A stretch of 64,000 nucleotides of DNA, from NCBI RefSeq assembly GCF_900188065.1, contig NZ_FZNQ01000016.1, positions 1 through 64,000 on the forward strand, read 5' to 3'. The notes below the pieces were generated by a model, which saw only the letters and a program-made list of their open reading frames with translations, had not been told where the DNA came from and did not search any database. Each line of letters opens with the position of its first letter. Position 1 is the first letter of the stretch. The position numbers were made by a program, and so were the translations under genes. Positions 51,194 through 60,040 of this stretch are shown here, piece by piece. Origin of the DNA: Halorubrum vacuolatum (lineage in GTDB: Archaea; Halobacteriota; Halobacteria; Halobacteriales; Haloferacaceae).

Positions 51194-54100
51194 TTACTCG
51201 TCACCTGGGATGCGTCCACCTCGATGTACGTCAACTCTACTGGCGTTCGTTTCTTCGTCGATTGAGACTTCAATCTCGTGTTCAGCACCCTGAATGAGTC
51301 GCTCGTCATGGGAGACGACGATCACTTGCGGCACATCCCACTCGGCGATGCTGTCAAGCATTTGTTCGAGACGTCCGATGTGGCCCTTATCGAGGAACGT
51401 CGTCGGCTCATCGAGGATGAACGGTGGGAGGCGACCGCTGTCACCCTCGCGCATCTCGGCGATGAGTTTGTAGATACCGGCTCGGAGCGCGAGATTGACG
51501 ATGGCGCGTTCCCCGCCGCTGGCGTTACTCGGGTGTTCGAGCGTCCCGTCGTCACGAAGCAACTGAATCGCGTACGGCGTCCCATCAGGCCCTTCCTCAA
51601 GGATGCGTACCTGCTGGTAGCTACTGTTCTTGTAGATGTCGCTGAATATGTCGTTCGTGTACTGGTTGATGTAGGCGAGGTACTGCTCACGGAGGTCCGC
51701 CTTCGTACTTCGATACACCGCCATCATGCGATCGAACTCGTCAGAACGCTCTTCCGCCCACTTGCGTTTTTCCTCTTCGAGTGCGAGTCGCTCGCGGAAG
51801 TACTCTAGATTTTCAAGATCGTTTTCGAGCACTGTCCGCGCTTCCTTGAGCGAGTCTAGTTCGGCGTTCAGTTCTTCGACCGTGGCCTCGCGCTCCTCAA
51901 TCTTCCGTGATGCCGTTTCTAACTTGTCTCTCTGTGCTTCGACGTCGATCGATCCGAGTTCCTCGGTGAGTTCATCAATGTTGTCTTCAACGCCAGCGAT
52001 CTGTGCGTTGAGATTCTCGATCGTGTCCTGTGCATGACCGATATCTTTCTGATGGCCTGCGATCGCCGTCTCTAACTCGTCGATCTCGTCGTATGCATCC
52101 ACCACGTCTACAACGAGTTCGCGCTGTTTCATCGCGGTGTGAACTGCTTGCTGAGCGTCTTCAAGCGCTGCTTTGGCCCCAGCGACCGCATCGCGCTGCG
52201 CTTCAATCTGCTCGTCGTAGTCGTCGAGTTCTGTGTCAGCGTCAGCGATCTCTGCTTCAAGCTCCTCTCGTTCAGCTTCGAGATCAGCAAGCTCGTCCGC
52301 AAGGTCGTCCCGTTCCTGTCGACGTTCTTCGACGGTCTCGAAGGCCGCCACAACCTCTTCGCCGTCCTCAATCTCCGCTTCGAGCGACTCGATGTCAGAG
52401 TTGAGGTCAGCGATCGTGTGTTCAAGATCGTTGACCTCCGACTCTGCAGACTCAAGCTTGGCCTCAGCGTCGGCGAGCTCGGACTCGGCTTCAGTATGAT
52501 CGTCCTGTAACGACTCACACTCGTCTTCGAGTGTACTCACGCGCTCAGCTTTCACCTCAACCATGTCGTCACGGAAGCCCCGGAGTTCGATCGCCTCTTC
52601 ACGACACTCGTCAAGAGCGTCCCGCCGGTCGAGGAGTTCATCGCGCTCTTTTCTCGCCTCGGCAAGGTCGGATTCAATCTCGGTGAGTTCGGCTTCAATG
52701 TCCGCGAGTTCGGTCTCAACGTGAGACGGATCGACGTCTTGGCCGCACTTGGGGCACGTCGCTACTCCATCGAGTGCCTGTAGCTCCTCGCGGTCCTCCT
52801 CAAGCGCCGTTTGACGGGCCTTGAGTTCGGTGACTGTCGTGTTCGCCGTCTCGATTGCGTCCTGTATCTCTCCTTTTGCTTCTGGGATCTGGTTGTCGAT
52901 GAGACTCTGTAGCGTGTCACCCGACACACTCAACTCAACGGTGGCGAGATCAGCATCAAGACTCTGTAGCTCCTCGTCGAATTGATTTTCTGCCTCCGTT
53001 TTCGCCTCACGTGCGGCTTCGAGCTCTGACTCCACCTCTGCGATGTCGTCCGACAACTGGTCTCTCTCGTCACGTGCGTCTGTGACGGCTGCTTGCATCT
53101 GTTCACGTGTTGATTCGGCTGCCTCAAGAGACGCCTCTGCCGCTGCGCGCTCTTCTGACAGTTCATTCTTTTCTGTCGTCAACGCCTCAACGCGTGTCTC
53201 GATAGTCTCCCGCGTCTCGTCAGCAATTGTGTCCGGACAGGACTCGTCTGGGAGGAAATCGGTGGTTACAGCGTCTCGCTTCTCGACAGCAGCCGCAACG
53301 TCTTCCTCCGCGGTTTCGACATCATCCGAGATACTATCCTTCTCTTCGAGCAGGTGATCGAGGTCTGCTTCGAGCTCTTCCGCCTCCTCGCGTAACGCAT
53401 CTCGTTCGTCGATGAGTCGGTCTCGCTCGGTCTCCACCCGGTCAAGCGTTCCCTCCCGATCTGTGTGTTCGATCTGTGCCGTCTCGACCGCGTCTTGTGC
53501 GGCACTCAGCGCCTCCTCAGCACGCTCTTCCGTCGACAGATCGGCATCTATCGGATCTGTCGTGGATGGATCATCGAGCTGGTCGAGTGCTTCTTGCTTC
53601 TCATCGATATCACCGTGGAGTGTGTCAACCTCCGTTTCAGTCTCCGCAATTGCCGTCTGGGCGTCTTCGATTTCACGTTGTTTCGCTGCTCGCTCTTCGA
53701 CGAGTTCCTCGCGCTCATCTTTGGCTTGTTCAAGCTCGGTTTGTAACTCGTCGTGATTCTCAAGCCGTTGCTCGACGTCCTCTTTTGCGTCCCGGAGATC
53801 CTGTAGGAACTCCTCTACTTCTTCAATCTCTGCTTGTTGCTCCGAGATCTCCGCCTCTTTGTCGGCGATGGCAGCCTCGTAGCCCTCAACGTCATGATCG
53901 AACTGCTCATCGATGGTCTCACGATGATTCTCAGCGGATTGCTCGTTCTCACTCGCAATGCGACCCATCGCACGACGAGCCCCTTTTGCCCAAAGCTCAT
54001 ATCGATCAATCCGATCGAGTCCCAGCAGGTCATCAATGAGTTCTGCCCGAGCGTCGTCGTCAAACAGGCTATCGACCTCTCCCTGCTGTACGTACACTGA

Positions 54101-54502
54101 ACGAGAGAAACTGTCCTCGTCCATCCCGACCACATCGACGACTTCTGAACTGACATCACGAATCCCTGAGATGGGCTCCGAGAGGGCGGGCGAGTCAAGC
54201 TCTGCTCTGTTTTGGCCCTCCGTATCGATTGACCACGTGACGGTGTACGGTGTCCCTGCCACCTCGAATGTCAACACGATCTCGCCTTCTCTCGTGCCTC
54301 GCCTGACGATATCGTCGAGATTGAAATCGTTCGCCCCGACATTCCGGATATTCGAGAGGAAGAGTCCACCGAAAATCCCCATGAGCAGTGTCGTCTTCCC
54401 GGCACCGTTCTCCCCGTGAACGAGCATTGTTCCCTCGGGGAATGCGATCGATTCGTCTTCGTAACTCCGGATGTTCCGTAGGTGGAGATCAGTGACTTTC
54501 AT
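51194..54502 (-). CDS. rad50: Rad50-type SMC ATPase
   Basis: 1102 residues. Walker A HGENGAGKTTLLMG (30-41), Q-loop YVQQGEVDSLFDDDARAELI, about 750 residues of Glu/Asp-rich coiled coil interrupted near residue 585 by the zinc hook CPKCGQDVD, signature NASGGERAIVNLALRAGIYK and Walker B PFILDEPTTFLDKGHIGRLE, then SHDERLI. All ATPase and hook elements are present. Start overlaps the Mre11 stop by 4 nt (ATGA). It holds DNA ends and controls Mre11. Its presence in an accessory island suggests a second complex beside the chromosomal one usual in haloarchaea. Confidence 0.96.
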   Translation of the reverse strand: MKVTDLHLRNIRSYEDESIAFPEGTMLVHGENGAGKTTLLMGIFGGLFLSNIRNVGANDFNLDDIVRRGTREGEIVLTFEVAGTPYTVTWSIDTEGQNRAELDSPALSEPISGIRDVSSEVVDVVGMDEDSFSRSVYVQQGEVDSLFDDDARAELIDDLLGLDRIDRYELWAKGARRAMGRIASENEQSAENHRETIDEQFDHDVEGYEAAIADKEAEISEQQAEIEEVEEFLQDLRDAKEDVEQRLENHDELQTELEQAKDEREELVEERAAKQREIEDAQTAIAETETEVDTLHGDIDEKQEALDQLDDPSTTDPIDADLSTEERAEEALSAAQDAVETAQIEHTDREGTLDRVETERDRLIDERDALREEAEELEADLDHLLEEKDSISDDVETAEEDVAAAVEKRDAVTTDFLPDESCPDTIADETRETIETRVEALTTEKNELSEERAAAEASLEAAESTREQMQAAVTDARDERDQLSDDIAEVESELEAAREAKTEAENQFDEELQSLDADLATVELSVSGDTLQSLIDNQIPEAKGEIQDAIETANTTVTELKARQTALEEDREELQALDGVATCPKCGQDVDPSHVETELADIEAELTEIESDLAEARKERDELLDRRDALDECREEAIELRGFRDDMVEVKAERVSTLEDECESLQDDHTEAESELADAEAKLESAESEVNDLEHTIADLNSDIESLEAEIEDGEEVVAAFETVEERRQERDDLADELADLEAEREELEAEIADADTELDDYDEQIEAQRDAVAGAKAALEDAQQAVHTAMKQRELVVDVVDAYDEIDELETAIAGHQKDIGHAQDTIENLNAQIAGVEDNIDELTEELGSIDVEAQRDKLETASRKIEEREATVEELNAELDSLKEARTVLENDLENLEYFRERLALEEEKRKWAEERSDEFDRMMAVYRSTKADLREQYLAYINQYTNDIFSDIYKNSSYQQVRILEEGPDGTPYAIQLLRDDGTLEHPSNASGGERAIVNLALRAGIYKLIAEMREGDSGRLPPFILDEPTTFLDKGHIGRLEQMLDSIAEWDVPQVIVVSHDERLIQGAEHEIEVSIDEETNASRVDVHRGGRIPGDE

Positions 54503-55692
54503 TCGTCGGCCTCCATCGGTTCGACGCCCACCGGTGTTTCCTCGGGCCCGGCATCGTCAAACGCTTCGCGCTGTGCATCACGGAGCGACTCAGCAAAGCT
54601 GTCCGCGACACGATTCACGTTCGTGTCGAGTTCATCCGCTTTCCGAACTTGCTGATCGACGTCGAGCGCAACCGTCGAAAAGTCCTCATCCGCGAGTTTC
54701 TCCTCAATGGCCCCGTCAAGTCCCTGTAGCGACATGGCCTCAATTGATTCCACGTCAAGGTCGACGCGTCCACGATTATCGTCGACGCTTACGACAGCAG
54801 CACCGGCTTCACGTGCCATCTGCGTCACTTCGTTTGCGGTGACTGCGGCCCGGTCGCCGCTCAACTCAATCTTCGCCACAGCTCCCTCAAGGTCATGTCT
54901 CTCAAGCACGTCACGGGCATGGGTCGCCCCGTCGTCCTCACCGAATGCGATCTCAAACACCGCGAACGGTCGCGTCTCCAACTCAATCTGCCGGCGGTGA
55001 ATCCCGCTGTTGTCGATATCGAGGAGCTGTACGACGCCCGTCTCCTCTTGATCTTTCCCGCCGCGTTCCGTCGCACTCGCGTACCAGACATCGGTCCCAT
55101 CCACAACCGAACTCGCCGGCTGATGAAGATCCCCGAGCGCGAGCCCATCAAGATTGATCCCAGCCCGTTCAATAACTTCAGAGGCGGGGTACACACGCCC
55201 CATCCCATGAACAAGCGGCGTGAGGAGTTCATGCATACACAGGATCGTCCACGCTGCTTCCGCAGGCGGTTCTTCGAGTTCCAAGTCGATGTTGTCCCAT
55301 ACGCTCGGACGAACGGCATCGATCCCGTACAGTGCAACATTGCCGACCATCGTCGGCTCTTTGCCGAGTCGAGCAGCAGCGCTCGTTCGCCGCAGCAGAT
55401 CAAGCCACTGCTCATCGTTTTTCCGTTCGTGATTACCCACAATCCCGTAAAACGGAATTCCGTGTTCTTCGAGTGGTTTCAACGCATCAGCAGCCCGCAT
55501 CACCGTCGGGAGCGACGGAACCGGATCGTCAAACAAATCTCCCGTGTGAATCACGGCATCAACGTCCCGCTCGATTGCGACTTCGATCGCCTGTTCGAAT
55601 GCGTTCGTAAAATCCTCACGCCGAATATCTGATCCGTACTGTCGCTTCCCCAGATGGGTGTCACTGATGTGGAGGATACGTGTTCTAGGCAT
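54499..55692 (-). CDS. mre11: Mre11 nuclease
   Basis: 397 residues, calcineurin-like phosphoesterase with all metal-binding motifs: HISDTHLGKRQYG, HTGDLFDDPVP, GIVGNHERKNDEQ, CMHELLTPLVHG and ALGDLHQP. The C-terminal part includes the capping region and an acidic helix that would contact Rad50. It is the first gene of the operon, with a TATA box about 27 nt before the ATG. It makes the initial cuts at double-strand ends. Confidence 0.95.
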   Translation of the reverse strand: MPRTRILHISDTHLGKRQYGSDIRREDFTNAFEQAIEVAIERDVDAVIHTGDLFDDPVPSLPTVMRAADALKPLEEHGIPFYGIVGNHERKNDEQWLDLLRRTSAAARLGKEPTMVGNVALYGIDAVRPSVWDNIDLELEEPPAEAAWTILCMHELLTPLVHGMGRVYPASEVIERAGINLDGLALGDLHQPASSVVDGTDVWYASATERGGKDQEETGVVQLLDIDNSGIHRRQIELETRPFAVFEIAFGEDDGATHARDVLERHDLEGAVAKIELSGDRAAVTANEVTQMAREAGAAVVSVDDNRGRVDLDVESIEAMSLQGLDGAIEEKLADEDFSTVALDVDQQVRKADELDTNVNRVADSFAESLRDAQREAFDDAGPEETPVGVEPMEADE

Positions 55693-55713
55693 TACTAGTA
55701 AGTGTTAGCGCGA

Positions 55714-55725
55714 GTATATAAAATT
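55714..55725 (-). promoter_or_regulatory. TATA box of the mre11-rad50-nurA-herA operon
   Basis: GTATATAAAATT (plus-strand reading), centred about 27 nt upstream of the mre11 ATG at 55692; classic spacing for a leaderless transcript. Confidence 0.6.
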
Positions 55726-56296
55726 CAAGTAACCGAAGTGAAAGTGGATGACGGCAGTGACTCTGGCGTTTGGCGATGTAGCTGTCGTACGGGCAGGACG
55801 CACATTCCGGCAATCCGTCAACCCGAGCCTCCAAAGAACCAGCGAGAGTTCCACGAACCATCCGACCCGTAGTTGTTTATTTTTGATGGCTAGTGCTGCT
55901 TCAAGCTTGATCAGCTACAATCAACTAAGAGACTCTGTAGCGGATGAACCTAGCGATTCACAGTTGAAGCGGCACTAGGTTAATTGAGTAAATCAAGCAA
56001 ATTGTTTCGGTCGCAACCAAAGTACGTGTAAATTATTGAATCAAATACTTCACCAATCATCAAATTGAATGACACTATCAACACCACTTCACCAGCTGGG
56101 ATGGTCTTGTTTGGTGCTGTGAACCGCCTCGGGGTTACGCCCCGAGGCACTCGCCTCGCCTTCTCTGTAGAAAGAGGCGGAGTGACGGTTGAAGCGAACT
56201 ATATTGAGGAGGGATAACAGTTGCACTACTAAGCTGGTGACGCGAGTGCATTCATTCATATTCATCTGAAGATTTGCGTGCCGCACTGTTCACTCG
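55726..56296. other. Intergenic region between the two repair operons
   Basis: About 570 nt without a convincing gene; short frames on both strands look random. It holds a strong hairpin at 56126-56148 and, before it, an AT-rich stretch near 55980-56090. The hairpin side resembles transposon-end sequence rather than coding DNA. Confidence 0.5.
56126..56148. repeat. Perfect 9-bp hairpin, possible IS end or terminator
   Basis: GCCTCGGGG and CCCCGAGGC flank a 5-nt loop TTACG. A second, imperfect hairpin follows (GCCTTCT...AGAAAGAGGC near 56158-56180). Paired small hairpins are typical of IS200/IS605 ends; a transcription terminator is the alternative, although no T-run follows. Confidence 0.5.
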
Positions 56297-59200
56297 CTAT
56301 CCGAATCTACACGGCCCTCCTTTACTCGCTCCAAACGGACAGGATCCACACCGAGTGGTCGTATTGAGCTCAGCCCGATTTGGATGGACTTCAGGATCGG
56401 GGGCTGGATCGGTTGCGAGCATGATCCGACCGTCATTATCGCGGGTCAACGAGAGCTGATCTGGGATACGTTCAAGTGATGCTTCGAACGCGGTAGGATC
56501 GACCGGAACCTCGCATGTCGTCCCGCCGTCGTGGACGTAGATGAGCTGTGCGCCGACGATATCGATGTCATAGAGTTCCGTGAGCAACCACGCGTATGCC
56601 TGTAGCTGGGTGGTGTAGCGTGCAGTTTCGTACTCAGTGTCGGCCCGTACCCCGCCGGTTTTGTAATCCGCGATATACCACTCGCCATCATAGTTGTAGA
56701 TGAGGTCGATCTCACCTCTGATCATGACGGTCATCTCGCCGATTTTATACGTCAGGTCAAACGTCTCCTCGGCGAGAACGTCCGCATCAGCGACGTCGTG
56801 TTGCAAGCGGCCGCCAGTCTCGGTTGCATCGAAGTTCGGGATCACCGTGTGAGTGAGTTCATCGACGACCTCGTCTCCGTATTGGGCCTGGACAGTTGCG
56901 AGTTCAGTATCAAGGTCGCGGCCGGCAACGACGTGTGCTTCGAGCACGTCGTGGACGATGGTGCCCCATTCAGCCGGTGCGAGATCGGCCGGTGGCGAGA
57001 TATCCTGGTCACGAGGCGGCGACATCGGGGTGACATCTTGCACGTGCTGATACTGGTAGCGGCGAGGACAAGACAACAGGTCGTGAACGGCCGTGGCCGT
57101 CAATGACTGTGGCCGCAACGGCATGGCGTCAATCGCATCCGTTGATGGCGTGCTGGTCAGGAATTCGTCGACATCAGGGAGCGGATCAGGGTCGTGAGAC
57201 ACCTGTGCGTGCGAGTCAAGCGGGATGTCATCAATACCGAGCGTGAACGGAGAGTGGGCGTTCCCGGGTCGTCCAGCGAGATCATTGAGTTGCTCGTCGG
57301 TTGGCGTCACCGTTGTCGTCCCGGGGGTGAAGCCAGTGTCTGGACGCATCGTATCCCGCAAGGGCGCCATCCATGTGGTGTGCTCGCCGTTGTAGATCCG
57401 GTTAGTACAGACGCCGAAGAACACGTGATCGGCCGCGCGAGTGAATGCGACGTACAGGTTCCGCCATGATTCAGCGACCTCCCGCTCAAGATGTCGGTTC
57501 AACGGGTTTCCGTACCGGAATTGACCGTCAGAATCCCGCTCGTCAGAGAGCCAAATCGGCCCGGTTGCGGTGGCGATTGGCCCGTCCGACCGGTCCGTAC
57601 CGATCCAGACGCCGTCATCATCCGGACTGTCGATATCGAGCCCGTCCGGGAACGGCGTGTCGCTTGGCTGGGGACGTATCCCGAGCCCATCCCGGCGACT
57701 ACAGACGAGGTGGTTGAGTTGCGTCCGGGGGAAATTAAGCCGGTTCAACAGATCGACGAGGAAGACGACCGGGAATTCACGGCCCTTCGATGCGTGGACT
57801 GTTGTCAACACGACCGCGTCGTCGTTTTCCTCGCTCGCAATCGGCGCCACGGTGAAATCCGGCTGATCACGCGGCGTCATATCACGCAGCGTCGTCAACC
57901 GATCAACCAGCTCTCGGTACGCGAGCAGTTCCTCATCTTCCCATTGGTCGATCAGTTCGGTGAGCATCCAGAGGTTACCGTACTCACGGATCGCTTCCGG
58001 GTTCGTCAGCAACACGGCCTCAAACCCGGAGTGGCGCAGAATCTTATGGACGAGATCGGATTTCGCCTCTTCACGGCTCCAGCGCAGATCATCGCGTAGC
58101 GCCACGAGACCAGCAATACGGGCGCGGTCATCGCCCGGTAATCCGGGAGGCCAGTCATCAAGCAAAGCTTGTACACTGCCGGCAAACCGGGGAACGGTCC
58201 GTAGCGTCTCGTCGGAAACAGCGACCAGTGGCGATCGGAGGATCCGAAGCAGTGACGGGCGGGAATGTGGGTTGGCGAACCATTCGAGGATGTCGATGAT
58301 GAGTTTGATCTCACTCGTGTCGAACAGGTCATCGCTCGCATCAACGGCCGCACGAAGGCCGCGTTCCCGAAGTGCCTGTGCGTACTCCGCCATCCGGGTC
58401 CGAGATCGGAATAACAGCGTCACGTCACCCGGGTCCGGAGGGACGGGCGTGCTCGCACCCGATTTCGTGTACGGATCGAGTAAGACCGGTGGATCGCCGT
58501 CGGGATCGACGATCGTCGCCACGATAGACGCGATACGCTCGGTTTCAGCACGCACCCAGTCATCACGCCTCGTCTGTCCGGAGAAGTCCATGGCGTGCAC
58601 ATGAGCCTGGTCAGACTCGTCACCATCGCGGAACGCATCCAGCGGTTCGTATGCGATATCGATGTCGCCCATACCGCCGAGACTCGGGTGTGAAAATACG
58701 TGCGTGAACAGCCGGTTGGCTGCCGCAATGATATCCGGGTGACTGCGGAAGTTCAGCGTCAACGGCACGTGCGTCAACCCACGAATACCAAAGTAGTCAT
58801 CAACGACGACCGGTTCAACATCCCGATCCCGCAGGTTATCCGCTCGCTGCGCGGCATCGATCACGTCACCGAAAATCTCCGGCTCCGCTGACCGCCATTC
58901 ATAGATGGACTGTTTCACGTCACCGATCAACAGAACCTGTGTCGGAGACGAGTCATTCCGAATGAGAGGTGACAGGACCCGGCATTGTGCGTAGCTCGTG
59001 TCCTGTACCTCGTCAACGAACACGTACTGGTATCGTGCTGCGAGACTCTCTCGCCAGCGCTCAGCGATTTCCGGGGACAGACGCGCCTTGAGATCGTGTT
59101 CATCGCCGTCGAGTTCCCGGACGAGCAGAAACGTCACGTCCGTGTGGGATAACGCACCGGTTTCCCGCGTCAAGCGGTCGTAGTGACGCTCGAACGATTC

Positions 59201-60040
59201 GAGGACAGTCCCAAACGCATCGATCACGGCGGCCGTGTTATCGTACGTTTCCTGCACGTGCACGAGTAGTTGTGAAAGTACGTCATCGTCGGCGTCAGCC
59301 AACACCGGCGGGTTCGGGACGAGCTCGTCAAGAATCGCCTGCACGTCCGCGATATCGACTGGTCGGTCATGGCCCGCATGCATTTCGGTGAGGCTCTCAT
59401 GCAGGATTTGTGTGGCTTTCGCCGGTGTCCAACAGTACTCACGGCACTTCTGTTGAATCTGCATGATGAGCTCCCGGTATCCAGGTAGTCGGTCATCTGT
59501 TGGCGAGAACGCGTTCCGCACTCGCGTCAGTTCCGATGGACAGTCAGCCCGCACGGCGGCGAAGACGTCATCGATAAGATCGGATTCCGTCACTGAATCG
59601 CGGATATCGAACGACGCTGGCACCCCGATATCGACGGCGATCTCATCAAGGAGACCACGGAGGAACCCATCAATCGTCCCGATATCCGCGTTCGTCTCGA
59701 TGTTTCGCCACACCCGCTCACTGAGTGGGGTAGCAGCGACCGCATCGTGTTCACGCAACTGGGCTTTCAACCGCGTTTTGAGCTCGTGTGCCGCATCGTT
59801 CGAGAACGTCGTCAAGAGGATCTGATCGAACGGATCCTGCCCGGCAGCGTCCGCCGCGACGACCGCTTGTGCGACCGTGCGGATCATCGTCATCGTCTTC
59901 CCGGTTCCCGCACCGGCATTCACACACACGCGACCGTACTCCGGATCATGGAACCGGTCGAACACAGTTTGTTGTGGCCCTTCCAACGAGACGCTACCGC
60001 GCGTTTGCAGCGGCGGAGTGGCGGAGTCATGAGCGGTCAT
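56297..60040 (-). CDS. UvrD/AddA-like helicase-nuclease (pair 2)
   Basis: 1247 residues from ATG 60040 (MTAHDSATPPL). Helicase motifs: NAGAGTGKTMTMIR, LLTTFSNDAAHELK, FVDEVQDTSYAQC, IGDVKQSIYEWRSAEPE, NFRSHPDIIAAANRLF, TTVHASKGREFPVV and YVAFTRAADHV. The C-terminal nuclease has LLSCPRRYQYQHV, GTIVHDVLEAHV, RGEIDLIYNYDGEWYIADYK with TG following, and a final Cys cluster CGSCPFGASKGGPC, so it looks like an Fe-S nuclease of the AddB/Cas4 style placed on an AddA-like protein. It overlaps its partner by 4 nt. It differs strongly from pair 1 in sequence, so the two are not a recent duplication. Confidence 0.92.
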   Translation of the reverse strand: MTAHDSATPPLQTRGSVSLEGPQQTVFDRFHDPEYGRVCVNAGAGTGKTMTMIRTVAQAVVAADAAGQDPFDQILLTTFSNDAAHELKTRLKAQLREHDAVAATPLSERVWRNIETNADIGTIDGFLRGLLDEIAVDIGVPASFDIRDSVTESDLIDDVFAAVRADCPSELTRVRNAFSPTDDRLPGYRELIMQIQQKCREYCWTPAKATQILHESLTEMHAGHDRPVDIADVQAILDELVPNPPVLADADDDVLSQLLVHVQETYDNTAAVIDAFGTVLESFERHYDRLTRETGALSHTDVTFLLVRELDGDEHDLKARLSPEIAERWRESLAARYQYVFVDEVQDTSYAQCRVLSPLIRNDSSPTQVLLIGDVKQSIYEWRSAEPEIFGDVIDAAQRADNLRDRDVEPVVVDDYFGIRGLTHVPLTLNFRSHPDIIAAANRLFTHVFSHPSLGGMGDIDIAYEPLDAFRDGDESDQAHVHAMDFSGQTRRDDWVRAETERIASIVATIVDPDGDPPVLLDPYTKSGASTPVPPDPGDVTLLFRSRTRMAEYAQALRERGLRAAVDASDDLFDTSEIKLIIDILEWFANPHSRPSLLRILRSPLVAVSDETLRTVPRFAGSVQALLDDWPPGLPGDDRARIAGLVALRDDLRWSREEAKSDLVHKILRHSGFEAVLLTNPEAIREYGNLWMLTELIDQWEDEELLAYRELVDRLTTLRDMTPRDQPDFTVAPIASEENDDAVVLTTVHASKGREFPVVFLVDLLNRLNFPRTQLNHLVCSRRDGLGIRPQPSDTPFPDGLDIDSPDDDGVWIGTDRSDGPIATATGPIWLSDERDSDGQFRYGNPLNRHLEREVAESWRNLYVAFTRAADHVFFGVCTNRIYNGEHTTWMAPLRDTMRPDTGFTPGTTTVTPTDEQLNDLAGRPGNAHSPFTLGIDDIPLDSHAQVSHDPDPLPDVDEFLTSTPSTDAIDAMPLRPQSLTATAVHDLLSCPRRYQYQHVQDVTPMSPPRDQDISPPADLAPAEWGTIVHDVLEAHVVAGRDLDTELATVQAQYGDEVVDELTHTVIPNFDATETGGRLQHDVADADVLAEETFDLTYKIGEMTVMIRGEIDLIYNYDGEWYIADYKTGGVRADTEYETARYTTQLQAYAWLLTELYDIDIVGAQLIYVHDGGTTCEVPVDPTAFEASLERIPDQLSLTRDNDGRIMLATDPAPDPEVHPNRAELNTTTRCGSCPFGASKGGPCRFG

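Noticed and set aside
56089-56286. Short ORF around the hairpin at 56126
   Set aside because: Low-quality sequence crossing an inverted repeat; better explained as non-coding or insertion-sequence debris.
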